64,000 bases of DNA, from the NCBI RefSeq assembly GCF_009828835.1, contig NZ_WTTB01000001.1, positions 62,001-126,000 of the forward strand. Reading direction: 5' to 3'. This DNA is from Erysipelothrix urinaevulpis (GTDB lineage Bacteria > Bacillota_I > Bacilli_A > Erysipelotrichales > Erysipelotrichaceae). Both the position numbers and the translations under genes were made by a program. Below the pieces are notes generated by a model. That model was not told where the DNA came from. It saw only the letters and a program-made list of their open reading frames with translations, and did no database searches. Of this stretch, positions 1 through 8,996 are shown one piece after another (position 1 is the first letter of the stretch; each line of letters begins with the position of its first letter).

Positions 1-2
1 AG

Positions 3-641
3 TATATTACGATTGATGTTGCTCATGGCCACTCGGAATTTGTAATACGAATGATAAAATACATTAAGCAACATTTACCAGAATCTTTCGTGATTGCTGG
101 AAACGTTGGAACCCCTGAAGCCGTTCGAGACTTAGAACGAGCAGGAGCTGATGCAACAAAAGTTGGAATCGGACCAGGTAAAGTATGTACAACAAAACTA
201 AAAACAGGATTTGGAACAGGCGGTTGGCAACTAGCGGCACTGAATTGGTGTGCAAAAGCAGCCAGTAAACCCCTGATTGCAGATGGTGGAATTAGAGACC
301 ATGGTGATATTGCGAAATCAATTCGATTTGGTGCAAGTATGGTCATGATTGGTTCACTTTTTGCAGGCCATGAAGAATCCCCAGGAGAAACAATTGATAA
401 AGATGGTGTTACCTACAAAGAGTACTTTGGAAGTGCATCTGAATATCAAAAAGGTGAAAAGAAAAACGTTGAAGGTAAAAAAATCCTTATCGAACATAAA
501 GGAAATATTGCTGATACGATAAAAGCAATGCAACAAGATTTACAATCCTCCATTTCATATGCTGGAGGAAAAACACTTGAGTCTTTAACAAAAGTAGATT
601 ATATAATTGTTAAAAATTCAATTTTTAACGGTGATCGCTAA
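3..641 (+). CDS. guaC: GMP reductase (5' end outside window)
   Basis: NADPH-dependent GMP reductase, which deaminates GMP to IMP in purine salvage. The reading frame is open from the window edge, so the start lies upstream. About 212 residues are present, against roughly 325 for the family. The visible part has DVAHGHS, a [18 protein letters not shown] strand-helix, the GPGKVCTTK loop with the catalytic cysteine, and the [16 protein letters not shown] phosphate-binding region, all typical of the IMPDH/GMPR TIM barrel. There is no CBS insert, and the wording of the catalytic loop fits GuaC better than IMP dehydrogenase. It is followed 31 bases later by a Fur-family gene on the same strand. Confidence 0.93.
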   Translation, partial: YITIDVAHGHSEFVIRMIKYIKQHLPESFVIAGNVGTPEAVRDLERAGADATKVGIGPGKVCTTKLKTGFGTGGWQLAALNWCAKAASKPLIADGGIRDHGDIAKSIRFGASMVMIGSLFAGHEESPGETIDKDGVTYKEYFGSASEYQKGEKKNVEGKKILIEHKGNIADTIKAMQQDLQSSISYAGGKTLESLTKVDYIIVKNSIFNGDR

Positions 642-672
642 TTTTATGATACAATAACGGTGGGTGATGATA

Positions 673-1062
673 GTGAGTCTAAAATTAACAAAACAAAGAC
701 AAGAAATACTAGATTTAATACGAAATAGTTCTGGACATATGACCGCTGATCAAATCCACTCTGTTTTAAAGGAGCAAAACGTTAAAATAGGTATTGCTAC
801 CGTTTATCGTAATTTAAATGTTCTCTACGAAGAGCATTTGATTAACCGAGTTAGACATCCAGAATTGGGATACATCTATGATAAAAATATTCACGACCAT
901 TATCACTTTCGTTGTGTAGAATGTGATCGTATTCAAGACGTAAGTATTGAGTATCAAGATCGTTTACATAAAGTTGTGGAAGATGAGTTGAATGCGAAAG
1001 TATTCAGTCATGATATAAACTTCGAAGGTATTTGTAGTGAATGTTTGAAAAAAAATAAATAA
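673..1062 (+). CDS. Fur-family regulator, PerR-like
   Basis: Metal-dependent DNA-binding repressor of the Fur superfamily, 129 residues. The N-terminal winged helix (TKQRQEILDLIRNS, then TVYRNLNVLYE) is followed by a metal-binding dimer domain containing HDHYHFRCVECD and a second CSEC pair; the two CxxC pairs form the structural zinc site of this family. The overall pattern is closest to PerR, the peroxide sensor, but Fur or Zur cannot be excluded. GTG at 664, ATG at 667 and GTG at 673 are all in frame. GTG 673 is preferred because GGTGG at 659-663 then sits nine bases upstream. A possible extended -10 (TGATACAAT) lies at 647-655, and a strong terminator follows. Confidence 0.82.
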   Translation: MSLKLTKQRQEILDLIRNSSGHMTADQIHSVLKEQNVKIGIATVYRNLNVLYEEHLINRVRHPELGYIYDKNIHDHYHFRCVECDRIQDVSIEYQDRLHKVVEDELNAKVFSHDINFEGICSECLKKNK

Positions 1063-1078
1063 TATTTTATATTAAATC

Positions 1079-1118
1079 AACTACGTAATTCTAAAAAATG
1101 AGAGTTACGTAGTTTTTT
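1079..1118 (+). terminator. Rho-independent terminator after the PerR-like gene
   Basis: A 10-bp stem, AACTACGTAA with TTACGTAGTT, around a 16-base loop, followed by a T run. It closes the guaC/PerR transcription unit. Confidence 0.85.
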
Positions 1119-1192
1119 GTTCTTGAAATTATGGTGTTGGGTCCATAAACTTGACTATAACGATTGTTGAAAAAGAGAAATAGATTAAAAGA

Positions 1193-1221
1193 TTGAATTT
1201 GTTGGTACAAACCGTTAAAAT
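1193..1221 (+). promoter_or_regulatory. Sigma-A-type promoter for the small membrane protein gene
   Basis: TTGAAT at 1193-1198, a 17-base spacer, and TAAAAT at 1216-1221, about 30 bases before the start codon at 1251. Confidence 0.5.
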
Positions 1222-1250
1222 AAAAATATACAAATGGGGGGGATACATTT

Positions 1251-1487
1251 ATGAAAAAAACATTGTATGCAATTGGACTTGTCTTATCATTGGTTGTTTT
1301 TACGTTATTGAAGTCTGGATTTATTGAGAGTGCTTTTTTTGGAGGAGACGCAATAACCATTAGTTATTTTGCTTACTTAAAGCATACAGAGCAAATAATG
1401 ATATATATTGCGAATATTATACTATTCTCAGTATTCATTCTTAGTTTATTCAAAGAACTGTATACAGAATATAAACGTAAAAAATAA
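1251..1487 (+). CDS. Small two-helix membrane protein, unknown function
   Basis: A 78-residue protein I do not recognise. It has an N-terminal hydrophobic helix (roughly residues 4-20), a short polar linker containing FFGGDA, and a second hydrophobic helix (roughly 46-67), then a basic tail TEYKRKK. The tail suggests a cytoplasmic C-terminus. It is preceded by a G-rich Shine-Dalgarno (GGGGGGGA) and a plausible promoter, and followed by its own terminator, so it looks like a single-gene unit between the PerR-like gene and metG. Good flanking signals support translation; no function can be assigned. Confidence 0.65.
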   Translation: MKKTLYAIGLVLSLVVFTLLKSGFIESAFFGGDAITISYFAYLKHTEQIMIYIANIILFSVFILSLFKELYTEYKRKK

Positions 1488-1510
1488 CATTAACTTAATT
1501 ATTTAGCATC

Positions 1511-1549
1511 GGCATTGTTGAAGTGAAACACGTATAACAATGCCTTTTT
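1511..1549 (+). terminator. Rho-independent terminator
   Basis: GGCATTGTT pairs with AACAATGCC across a 16-base loop, followed by TTTTTA. It separates the small membrane protein gene from metG. Confidence 0.85.
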
Positions 1550-1567
1550 ACTATGGAAAGCTTTAGT

Positions 1568-1596
1568 TTGTAGGTGTTTAGAAAATGCGCTATAAT
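1568..1596 (+). promoter_or_regulatory. metG promoter
   Basis: TTGTAG at 1568-1573, a 17-base spacer, and a consensus TATAAT at 1591-1596. Transcription should start near 1603, giving a leader of about 22 bases. This rules out the in-frame upstream start at 1574. Confidence 0.75.
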
Positions 1597-1624
1597 AAGA
1601 GATAGAGTTTGCGGAGGAATAAGA

Positions 1625-3541
1625 ATGGAAAAAGAAAAATACTATATAACAACCGCTATTGCATATACATCAGCAAAGCCACACATTGGAAATATCTATG
1701 AGATCGTTTTAACCGATGCGATTGCTCGATTTAAACGTGCACAAGGTTATGATGTATACTTTCAAACAGGAACTGATGAACATGGTCAAAAAATAGAGGA
1801 TTATGCAAGTAAAAATAACACACAACCTAAAGAATACGTTGATAATATTGCAGGAATAATTCGTGGATTATTTGATTTAATGAATGTATCATATGATGGG
1901 TTTGTTCGAACAACGGATGTTAGTCATAAAGAAGAAGTTCAAAAAATATTTAAAAAACTATTTGAACAAGATGATTTGTACAAAGGGTTTTATGAAGGCT
2001 GGTATTGTAAGGCATGTGAATCTTTTTATTCAGATACACAGGTAACTGAGGAAGGGATTTGTCCAGAGTGTGGTGCAAAAATTACACGTCAAAAAGAAGA
2101 GACTTATTTCTTTAGAATGAGTAAATATCAGGAACGATTAGTTAAGCATATTGAAGAGAATCCTAATTTTATTCAGCCTGAATCAAGAAAAAATGAAATG
2201 GTCCAAAACTTTTTAAAGGAACCACTTTATGATTTAGCAGTGTCTCGAACAAGTTTTAAATGGGGAATTCCGGTTGACTTTGATCCTGAGCATGTTATTT
2301 ATGTTTGGATTGATGCATTAACCAATTATATTACAGGTTTGGGATATGATGTCGATGGCAATCATGCGGAAACATTTAATCATTATTGGCCTGCCGATGT
2401 CCATGTCATTGGGAAAGATATTTTAAGGTTCCACACGATTTATTGGCCTATATTACTAATGGCATTAGATGTGGAGTTACCAAAACAAATCTTTGGTCAT
2501 CCTTGGTTGCTTGTGGGTGATGGTAAAATGAGTAAGTCTAAAGGCAACGTTTTATATGTTGATGATTTAGCGGCTGTATTTGGTGTAGACCCAGTTCGTT
2601 ATCTCATGCTTCATGAAATGCCTTATGATCGAGATGGTACCTTATCGTATGAATTGATGATTGAACGCATTAACACTGATTTAGCTAATATCACAGGCAA
2701 TCTTGTGAACCGAACAATCTCGATGGTTAATAAATATTTTGATGGAACAATCACTCATAACTCAAGTGGTGCGGATATAGATACTGAACTTTTAACCATG
2801 ACTGAAACCCTTGTTTCGAAGGTTGAAAATAAAATGAAAACACTTCATGTCGCTCAAGCGCTTGATGAAGTCATTAAATTATTCAGACGTTGTAATAAAT
2901 ATATTGATGAAACAGAACCTTGGGCATTAGCAAAAAATGAGGACGATGCAGAAAGATTGCAAACAGTTCTTTATAACTTACTCGATGCAATTCGCGTAGG
3001 AGCCATTGTCCTTCAATCATTCATTCCTGAAACGGCAGAGAAAATTCTCAATCAAATAAACGTGGAAGATCGTCAATTGGATGATGCAAAGGGAGCAAGG
3101 TCATACCCATTAAATAACAAAGTTGTTGAAAAACCAGATATTATTTTTCATCGACTTGACGTGAAAGAAACACTTGAGAAATTTGAACCAGAAGAAGAAA
3201 TTGTTGGAATTGAGGAAGTAAATGAAGTAAATTTTGAAGAATTTAAGAAAATAGAGATGGTTGTTGCTCAAGTTAAGAAAGTTGAAGCACATCCAAATGC
3301 TGATAAGTTATATGTTCTTCAATTAGATGCTGGGAACCAAGATGTTCAAGTCGTTAGTGGTCTTGTTGCTCACTATAGTCCAGAAGAACTTTTGAATAAA
3401 AAGGTGGTTCTTGTTAAAAATCTAAAACCAGTTAAACTTCGTGGTGTTTTATCATCAGGAATGGTATTAGCTGCGAATGATAAAGAAAACTTTGAATTAT
3501 TATTTGTTGACAAGATTAAAAATGGAACATTAATTAGTTAA
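1625..3541 (+). CDS. metG: Methionyl-tRNA synthetase
   Basis: Class I aminoacyl-tRNA synthetase charging tRNA-Met, 638 residues. The HIGH-type motif reads HIGN (residues 20-23), a zinc knuckle follows (CKAC, then CPECG), and the KMSKS motif is KMSKSKGN near residue 300. The anticodon-binding alpha-helical domain follows, and the last ~110 residues are an EMAP/Trbp111-type tRNA-binding domain that usually mediates dimerisation. The start at 1625 is chosen because GGAGG lies just upstream and the promoter's -10 ends at 1596; a start at 1574 would lie upstream of transcription. A histidine phosphatase gene follows 24 bases downstream. In Bacillus metS sits upstream of tatD and the rnmV cluster; here that order has been broken. 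Confidence 0.96.
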   Translation: MEKEKYYITTAIAYTSAKPHIGNIYEIVLTDAIARFKRAQGYDVYFQTGTDEHGQKIEDYASKNNTQPKEYVDNIAGIIRGLFDLMNVSYDGFVRTTDVSHKEEVQKIFKKLFEQDDLYKGFYEGWYCKACESFYSDTQVTEEGICPECGAKITRQKEETYFFRMSKYQERLVKHIEENPNFIQPESRKNEMVQNFLKEPLYDLAVSRTSFKWGIPVDFDPEHVIYVWIDALTNYITGLGYDVDGNHAETFNHYWPADVHVIGKDILRFHTIYWPILLMALDVELPKQIFGHPWLLVGDGKMSKSKGNVLYVDDLAAVFGVDPVRYLMLHEMPYDRDGTLSYELMIERINTDLANITGNLVNRTISMVNKYFDGTITHNSSGADIDTELLTMTETLVSKVENKMKTLHVAQALDEVIKLFRRCNKYIDETEPWALAKNEDDAERLQTVLYNLLDAIRVGAIVLQSFIPETAEKILNQINVEDRQLDDAKGARSYPLNNKVVEKPDIIFHRLDVKETLEKFEPEEEIVGIEEVNEVNFEEFKKIEMVVAQVKKVEAHPNADKLYVLQLDAGNQDVQVVSGLVAHYSPEELLNKKVVLVKNLKPVKLRGVLSSGMVLAANDKENFELLFVDKIKNGTLIS

Positions 3542-3565
3542 GTAAATTTTAAGAAGGAGAAGTAA

Positions 3566-4171
3566 ATGAAAATAGTATTAGTAAGACATGGTTATTCTGT
3601 TGGTAATAAAAAAGGAACTTATACTGGTTGGAGTGATGTTGCTTTAACAGAAGAAGGTATTGAAGACTTAAAACGCTATAAAGAAGAATATGCTTATCCT
3701 AAAACTGATCGTTACTACTCGTCAGATTTAATTCGAGCAATTCATACCTTTGATATTCTTTTTGGTGATGAGCACGAATTATATGAAAAAAGTCCAGAAT
3801 TAAGAGAAATCTATTTTGGAAATTTAGAAGATCAATATGGTAAAGACGTTGAAATTAACTTTTCAGAATTATGGGGCTTGAATGAGCGTCATGAAAATTG
3901 GGAAACCATGACTGAGTTTAGTTACCGTATTATTTCTAAACTAGAACAAATATTAAAGGATTTACAAGAAAACAATGAAAAAAGTGCAACCATTGTTTGT
4001 CACTCTGGTGTCATCAAAACATACTTGATTTTCTTAGGTCATCGAGGCTTCTTAGATTTTAAAGAAATTCCAACTGAAAATGGTTTGGGATACATCTTAG
4101 ATATGGACTATGATGCAGATAGTGGTAAAGTATTGATGAATAAGTACCAAGAGATTGAAAAGAAAGACTAG
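3566..4171 (+). CDS. Histidine phosphatase family protein (phosphoglycerate mutase-like)
   Basis: A 201-residue member of the histidine phosphatase superfamily. The phosphorylated-histidine signature is at the N-terminus (VRHGYSVGN), with the conserved arginine in the following helices and the second catalytic histidine in VCHSGVIKT. Its length and divergence from true 2,3-bisphosphoglycerate-dependent mutases suggest a broad phosphatase rather than a glycolytic enzyme. A good Shine-Dalgarno (AAGGAG) precedes the start, and it probably shares the metG transcript, 24 bases away. It is distinct from the twin phosphatases at 51-53 kb. Substrate unknown. Confidence 0.85.
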   Translation: MKIVLVRHGYSVGNKKGTYTGWSDVALTEEGIEDLKRYKEEYAYPKTDRYYSSDLIRAIHTFDILFGDEHELYEKSPELREIYFGNLEDQYGKDVEINFSELWGLNERHENWETMTEFSYRIISKLEQILKDLQENNEKSATIVCHSGVIKTYLIFLGHRGFLDFKEIPTENGLGYILDMDYDADSGKVLMNKYQEIEKKD

Positions 4172-4206
4172 AGTCATAAGCTTGCACAACAATAAAGTCA
4201 TGAAAG

Positions 4207-4238
4207 ACTATCACTTATAAATTAGTGGTAGTTTTTTA
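4207..4238 (+). terminator. Rho-independent terminator of the metG unit
   Basis: ACTATCAC pairs with GTGGTAGT (one G-T wobble) around a 10-base loop, then a T run. Confidence 0.75.
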
Positions 4239-4255
4239 TAATAAATTTTAGATAC

Positions 4256-4289
4256 AAAAAAAGATTCTTATCGTTAAGAATCTTTTTTT
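4256..4289. terminator. Bidirectional terminator
   Basis: An 11-bp stem (AAAGATTCTTA/TAAGAATCTTT) with a TCGT loop, flanked by an A run and a T run. It serves the convergent metG unit and the minus-strand amidase. Confidence 0.85.
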
Positions 4290-4296
4290 AACGGCA

Positions 4297-5703
4297 CTAC
4301 TTAATGAAATGAGGTTTTAGTTGTTCAGAAATATCGAAGAGAAGTTCTTCAGATCCTTTAACTCCCATAAACTGAATCCCAAGGTGTAATCCGTCACTAT
4401 TTTTATATAATGGCAAACTAATGGCAGGTTGTCCTGTTACATTTGCTAGCATTGTATAGGGAGATTTTGCCAAGGAATCTTCAAACATATCCCATAATAA
4501 CTGATAACGATCCTTACGATTCACGATATCTCGCATTTTTTCTTGAAGTTCTTTACTTTGGTAAACTTCATCGTAAAGAGGTGCGGTATGTGCTGTGGTT
4601 GGTGTTAAGTATAAGTCATATGTTTCATGAAATTGGTTCATAGTACTGCTGGCTTGGTCCCAGTAGTTTAAGGCATCAACCATTTCATATCCTGGGATGG
4701 ATAATCCGTATTGGTACATAGTCCAAGTTGTTAATTGAACATCATCAATTGTAACATCTCGTTGGATAAATTTTTCGATATTCTTAAACATGGATGCAGT
4801 TTCAACACCGTTGACTAAGTAGTAACTTTCCATGACTTTCATTCCATCAATATCTGGTTTAGCTTCAACAACATCATGTCCTAATGCTTTTAGATGACGA
4901 ACAGTTTGTTCAATAGCTTGGATAGCGTCATTTGAAACAGGGAGGTTGACGGGTGATTCGGTGGAATAAGCGATTTTATATTTCTTTTTTAGTTGACTTA
5001 CTTTCTTATACGTGAAGGGTGATGATGGTTCGTAGACAAGCATATCATTGAAGAGTTCGACGGTGTCTTCAAGGGTCTTGGTTAAGAAAAAGTTGATGGA
5101 AGCACCTTGCCAACTACGGTAATTTAAGGGACCGACAGGCATACTTCCTCGTGTCGGTTTCAAGCCAACAAGTCCGTTATAACTTGCCGGAATTCGTACA
5201 GATCCTCCACCATCGCTTGCACTCACAATATCAACCATGTTACTTGCAAGTGCAGCTGCACTACCACCACTCGAACCACCGGGTGTATGTTTTGGATTAT
5301 GAGGTAATTTTGCATCACCATAAAGGGGTGAGTCGGTGATATTTTTAAAACCAAATTCTGGAACATTTGTTTGTCCTAAGATGATAAAACCAAGATCTTC
5401 GATACGTTGAACAAAGTTATCAGTCAGTTGAGCAATTGAATCTTTGAAAAGTGTTGATCCGTTTGTGTTGGGCTCGCCTTTGATATCTTGTCCTAAACTT
5501 TTTATGAGAATTGGTATACCCTTATACTTCGTGTTGGAAAAGTCTTTGTTCATCGCTTCATGACGCGCTTTTTCATAACGGGTATGAACAACTGCATTTA
5601 ACTCACCATTTTTCTTTTCGATATTTTGAATTGCCTTTTCAACAAGGTCTAAAGGAGTAAGTTCTTGATTTGTGATTTGTTGGGTAATATCTTTTAAAGT
5701 CAT
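4297..5703 (-). CDS. Amidase signature family protein
   Basis: A 468-residue amidase-signature hydrolase. The Lys-Ser-Ser catalytic core is visible: a lysine in PILIKSLGQDIKG, the glycine-serine run GGSSGGSAAALAS carrying the cis-serine, and the nucleophile region ASDGGGSVRIPASYNGLVGLKPT. It resembles GatA but has no gatB or gatC beside it, so it is more likely a free amidase acting on a small amide or peptide. It begins inside the stop codon of the upstream flavoprotein gene (TAATG), so the two are translationally coupled and probably act in one pathway. The substrate cannot be read from the sequence. Confidence 0.9.
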   Translation of the reverse strand: MTLKDITQQITNQELTPLDLVEKAIQNIEKKNGELNAVVHTRYEKARHEAMNKDFSNTKYKGIPILIKSLGQDIKGEPNTNGSTLFKDSIAQLTDNFVQRIEDLGFIILGQTNVPEFGFKNITDSPLYGDAKLPHNPKHTPGGSSGGSAAALASNMVDIVSASDGGGSVRIPASYNGLVGLKPTRGSMPVGPLNYRSWQGASINFFLTKTLEDTVELFNDMLVYEPSSPFTYKKVSQLKKKYKIAYSTESPVNLPVSNDAIQAIEQTVRHLKALGHDVVEAKPDIDGMKVMESYYLVNGVETASMFKNIEKFIQRDVTIDDVQLTTWTMYQYGLSIPGYEMVDALNYWDQASSTMNQFHETYDLYLTPTTAHTAPLYDEVYQSKELQEKMRDIVNRKDRYQLLWDMFEDSLAKSPYTMLANVTGQPAISLPLYKNSDGLHLGIQFMGVKGSEELLFDISEQLKPHFIK

Positions 5704-6839
5704 TAATCAATCCCTCCGATGAGAACTTGGGCCCAAGCATCATGTAAGGATTCTTGATCGGATGGTTGGAATAAACCAGCATAAACATCACGTAATAAAC
5801 GTGAAAGTTCTTGGTCATTGTAGTACGAACGTCCTCCACTGGCTCTAACCATTTGGTTGACTGTCTCTATCGATGCTTCAACAGATCTGTTTTTGATTGC
5901 AGATAATTTAGGCATCCATAAGGTTCCATGATCAACACCGTTTTCAAAATCATCGGATAATTGGTCAATTTGAGGTTGAATTGCATCAAGCATAATTGCG
6001 GAATCAGAGATTCTCCAACGAATATTTTTATCTTGATCATAGGTTGTGTTATTCGCCACACTCTTACGTTTTTTAATGGTTGTTATGCCTAATTCTAAAG
6101 CACGTTTACCGATTCCATGGTAGGTTGCGGCGAGTAAAATTTCAAAATATGCGAAAATACCGAAAACAACTGGATCGTTGCTTGGTACTGGCGCAGTTTT
6201 TGTTAAAATCCTTGATTCTGGAGCATAGGCGTTCGTGAGTGTCATGTTATGGGATTGAGTTCCTCTCATGCCTAATGTGTCCCAATTTTCATCAATAACA
6301 ATGCTCTCTCTATCATTGTCAAGATATGCAAATACAGAAAGACCTTGCTCACCTTCATCGGAATGAGCATAGGTTACAAGATTATCACACTCATGAATCA
6401 TTGAAATGAAGACTTTAGGACCATTAAATGTATAGCCATTGTTATCATCTTTTTCTGCTTTACAGATAGAACCAAATAATACACGATCATTAGCGGGTTC
6501 AGAAATACCAAAGGCAAGTAATTTTCCACTCGCAGCATCTTTGAGTATTTGTTCACCTTTCATGTTGCCATTTTTAACCATATGACTTGCAACACCAACA
6601 ATAATGTGATGCATATTAATGCCCAAGGCGGTTGCGGGTGCATACATAGCAAGACGGGTTTGTTCTTGTGCAATTTCTTTGAGTGAAAGGCCAAATCCTC
6701 CGTACTCTTTTGGAACAAATGCTTTAGTGTAACCGGCATCTTTTAAGTCCTGGTAATCCTTCTTAGGGAATTGGTTTGTTCGATCATAATAATCAGCACG
6801 CTCCCTAATCGTCAGTAGTAATTCTTCATTTAAAAACAT
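5703..6839 (-). CDS. Acyl-CoA dehydrogenase-like flavoprotein
   Basis: A 378-residue protein with the acyl-CoA dehydrogenase fold: N-terminal helical domain (FVPKEYGGFG), middle beta domain (FGISEPAND, TFNGPKVFIS, ENWDTLGMRGTQS) and C-terminal helical domain. In true acyl-CoA dehydrogenases a catalytic glutamate sits in a GTNEIQ-like segment. Here the equivalent region reads RDVYAGLFQPSDQ, more like the flavin-dependent oxygenase branch (DszC/HsaA/SfnB type). Function as a dehydrogenase is therefore uncertain; a flavin monooxygenase is an alternative. No other beta-oxidation gene is in the window. GGAGG precedes the start, and an extended -10 (TGTTATACT) lies just upstream. The amidase gene is coupled downstream. 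Confidence 0.83.
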   Translation of the reverse strand: MFLNEELLLTIRERADYYDRTNQFPKKDYQDLKDAGYTKAFVPKEYGGFGLSLKEIAQEQTRLAMYAPATALGINMHHIIVGVASHMVKNGNMKGEQILKDAASGKLLAFGISEPANDRVLFGSICKAEKDDNNGYTFNGPKVFISMIHECDNLVTYAHSDEGEQGLSVFAYLDNDRESIVIDENWDTLGMRGTQSHNMTLTNAYAPESRILTKTAPVPSNDPVVFGIFAYFEILLAATYHGIGKRALELGITTIKKRKSVANNTTYDQDKNIRWRISDSAIMLDAIQPQIDQLSDDFENGVDHGTLWMPKLSAIKNRSVEASIETVNQMVRASGGRSYYNDQELSRLLRDVYAGLFQPSDQESLHDAWAQVLIGGID

Positions 6840-6863
6840 TCAGTACCTCCTTCTTATAGATAA

Positions 6864-6872
6864 AGTATAACA
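6864..6872 (-). promoter_or_regulatory. Extended -10 promoter of the flavoprotein-amidase operon
   Basis: Reads TGTTATACT on the minus strand, 25 bases before the start codon. No good -35 is seen. Confidence 0.5.
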
Positions 6873-6922
6873 AGAACATGAAGGCATATCATGTGATGTA
6901 CTATGAAACTTTTTAATAGATA

Positions 6923-6953
6923 TAAAAAAAAGGCGAGATGATTAATCTCGACC
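6923..6953 (-). terminator. Terminator of the 5-oxoproline operon
   Basis: On the minus strand a GGTCGAGAT/ATCTCGCC stem, with one bulge and a 5-base loop, is followed by eight T. It overlaps the last codons of the gamma-glutamylcyclotransferase gene. Confidence 0.75.
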
Positions 6954-7364
6954 TAATTTCTTATTGAAAGCACGCCAGCTTCCTTCGGGAATATAGCACG
7001 CTTCTGTTTTAAATTGAGGATCAAAACTATAGGCATGATATTGATAAACATCAAGAATAATTTCTTCTCCGGATTCTAAGAAAACTGTTTTTGGGATACG
7101 TTTATACATATCGTCATCGTTCCCTTTATAGCCTTCCATTGCATCAATGTCTTTTTGAAGTTTTGAAAAATTATCGACGGTGATAACTTCACCATGAACT
7201 GTATCATTCCCTTCAAGAAGTGCTGGAAAATCTAAATAAGGCATGTCATAAAGTTTTCCTTTGACGGTTGCTTTTTCAATTTTTAGAACATGACCTTGAA
7301 GATATTTATCAAAATTACGATAACCTTCCATCAAGGTTCCATAAACGAAAATCTGATCTGACAT
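6942..7364 (-). CDS. Gamma-glutamylcyclotransferase-like (AIG2/GGCT fold) protein
   Basis: A 140-residue protein of the BtrG/GGCT superfamily. It shows the hallmark YGTLM turn (residues 8-12), a GKLYDMPYLDFPAL strand-turn, and an acidic residue in the DAMEGYKG segment where the family's catalytic glutamate lies. Members release 5-oxoproline from gamma-glutamyl amines or amino acids. Its neighbours support that role: the start codon overlaps the stop of pcp by one base, and the operon begins with two 5-oxoproline transporter-type membrane proteins. So one operon makes pyroglutamate by two routes and probably moves it across the membrane. The exact substrate is inferred, not shown. Confidence 0.85.
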   Translation of the reverse strand: MSDQIFVYGTLMEGYRNFDKYLQGHVLKIEKATVKGKLYDMPYLDFPALLEGNDTVHGEVITVDNFSKLQKDIDAMEGYKGNDDDMYKRIPKTVFLESGEEIILDVYQYHAYSFDPQFKTEACYIPEGSWRAFNKKLGRD

Positions 7365-8005
7365 TATGAAATAGCTCCACCTTGGACTTGGATGTCATCG
7401 TGTGTGGTAATGGTTGTAGCTACCGCAATTTCTAAACCTTTCGCAATTTGTTCTAAGGTTAATGATGGCGATGTTGGGCGATCAATGACTTGTTCTGTTG
7501 CGAATGGAACGTGGATGAATCCCCCACGAACCTGTGGATATTTTGTATCGATTAGATTTAATAAACCATACATTAAATGGTTACAAACAAAGGTTCCTGC
7601 AGTATTTGAAACTTGAGCAGGAATCCCTGCTTTTTTAATGTTTTCAACAATGGCTTTAATTGGCATTTTCGCAAAGTATGCGGGTTGTCCTTCTTCAACA
7701 ATCACTGTATCGATCGGTTGATTACCTTCGTTATCTGTGATGCGTGCATCATCTTGATTAATAGCAACTCGCTCGGGAGTAATACCAAAACGATTGCCTG
7801 CTTGACCAATGTTAATGACAATATCTGGTTGGTGTTTTGCCATTGCTTCATCTAAAACTTGGATTGATTTACCAAACACTGTTGGAACTTCTAACTTGAT
7901 GATATCAGCACCTTCAATAGTATCTGGCAATAATTTTACTGCTTCATAAGCTGGGTTCATTGCTTCCCCACCAAATGGATCAAAACCTGTAATTAAAACT
8001 TTCAT
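7364..8005 (-). CDS. pcp: Pyroglutamyl-peptidase I
   Basis: Cysteine peptidase removing N-terminal pyroglutamate from peptides, 213 residues, the usual length for family C15. Signature segments are visible: [17 protein letters not shown] at the N-terminus, [17 protein letters not shown] with the catalytic glutamate, [17 protein letters not shown] with the nucleophilic cysteine, and GGFIHVPF with the histidine. It lies 13 bases after the DUF979 gene and overlaps the cyclotransferase start (TAATG). The context suggests the released pyroglutamate is handled by the same operon. Cytoplasmic; no signal peptide. Confidence 0.96.
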   Translation of the reverse strand: MKVLITGFDPFGGEAMNPAYEAVKLLPDTIEGADIIKLEVPTVFGKSIQVLDEAMAKHQPDIVINIGQAGNRFGITPERVAINQDDARITDNEGNQPIDTVIVEEGQPAYFAKMPIKAIVENIKKAGIPAQVSNTAGTFVCNHLMYGLLNLIDTKYPQVRGGFIHVPFATEQVIDRPTSPSLTLEQIAKGLEIAVATTITTHDDIQVQGGAIS

Positions 8006-8018
8006 AAAATAAAACCTC

Positions 8019-8996
8019 CTAAAAATTAAATGCTAAGAAATACATTAAGAATATATGGATAACAAGCAAGGTCATTGCTAAGGGTGCTTGGAATTTGATG
8101 ACTGCATATTCACTCTTGGTTTCAAGAAGTGTAGCAGGAAGAATATTAAAGTTGGCCCCCATTGGTGTCATTAAAGTACCGCAGAATCCAGCTGTCATTG
8201 CTAAGGCACTCGCAATAATCGGGTTTGCTCCTTGAGCAAAGACGAATGGAATTCCAATACCAACGGTGATAACTGTAAATGCTGCGAAAGCATTTCCCAT
8301 AATCATGGTAAAGATTGCCATACCAACACAATATGCAACAACACCTAAGAATGCATTTCCATCAGGTATGATGCCACCCAGTAATACAGAAATAAGCGAA
8401 CCAACACCGGCTGCTGTAAAGACTGCCCCAAGTGCACCAAGTAACTGTGGAAGAATTGCAAGCGAACCCATTGTTCTCATTAAACGAGTTCCTTCAGATG
8501 TAACTGCTTTGATCGGCGCTCTTGTTACGAGTAAAACAGTGATTAGACCAATGAGTGATGAGATACCAATTGCAATGAATCCTAGAAGTGATGCACTCAC
8601 CTCAGGATACAATTTAGGTAGAATTTGTGAAAAAACAAATGCTCCAATCGCAATTGAGACGGATGGTAAGAAAATTAAATTACCAATACGGTTGGATTGT
8701 TCATCCTTGAATGATTGTGATATTTGCGCAATAGGACCTAAGTTAACTTGTTTTGTAAAAGATAAAACACCCATAACTAAGACTAAAGCACCACTTATCT
8801 CATGAGGAATATAAGGTCCAACGATAAATAAGAATGCTAGAATGGCCCAAAAACCACTTGAAATATATTTTGCAGTATAATTTTTAGATTCTTCTTCATT
8901 TTCTTTATTGGATTTGAATGCGATAATCGCAGTTGCTAAAAGTAGAAAACCAATAAGGATATACCACATTTCTAAAAACATTGTCCAAAAGTCCAT
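8019..8996 (-). CDS. DUF979 membrane protein (5-oxoproline transporter subunit type)
   Basis: A 325-residue integral membrane protein with about nine or ten hydrophobic helices, among them an N-terminal anchor ([19 protein letters not shown]) and glycine-rich helices ending near [13 protein letters not shown]. It matches the DUF979 family, which in Firmicutes occurs with DUF969 and pcp and is commonly annotated as a subunit of a 5-oxoproline transporter. The start overlaps the DUF969 stop by one base, fitting a two-subunit permease made in equal amounts. The transport role is inferred from this conserved context; direction of transport is unknown. Confidence 0.85.
   Translation of the reverse strand: MDFWTMFLEMWYILIGFLLLATAIIAFKSNKENEEESKNYTAKYISSGFWAILAFLFIVGPYIPHEISGALVLVMGVLSFTKQVNLGPIAQISQSFKDEQSNRIGNLIFLPSVSIAIGAFVFSQILPKLYPEVSASLLGFIAIGISSLIGLITVLLVTRAPIKAVTSEGTRLMRTMGSLAILPQLLGALGAVFTAAGVGSLISVLLGGIIPDGNAFLGVVAYCVGMAIFTMIMGNAFAAFTVITVGIGIPFVFAQGANPIIASALAMTAGFCGTLMTPMGANFNILPATLLETKSEYAVIKFQAPLAMTLLVIHIFLMYFLAFNF

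Noticed and set aside
1574-1624. 17-codon N-terminal extension of metG
   Set aside because: It begins before the predicted transcription start and has no ribosome-binding site; 1625 has GGAGG.
8266-8805. 179-codon open frame on the plus strand
   Set aside because: Lies wholly opposite the DUF979 gene; its low-complexity, Ala/Pro/Ile-rich product reflects the antisense of a membrane protein gene.
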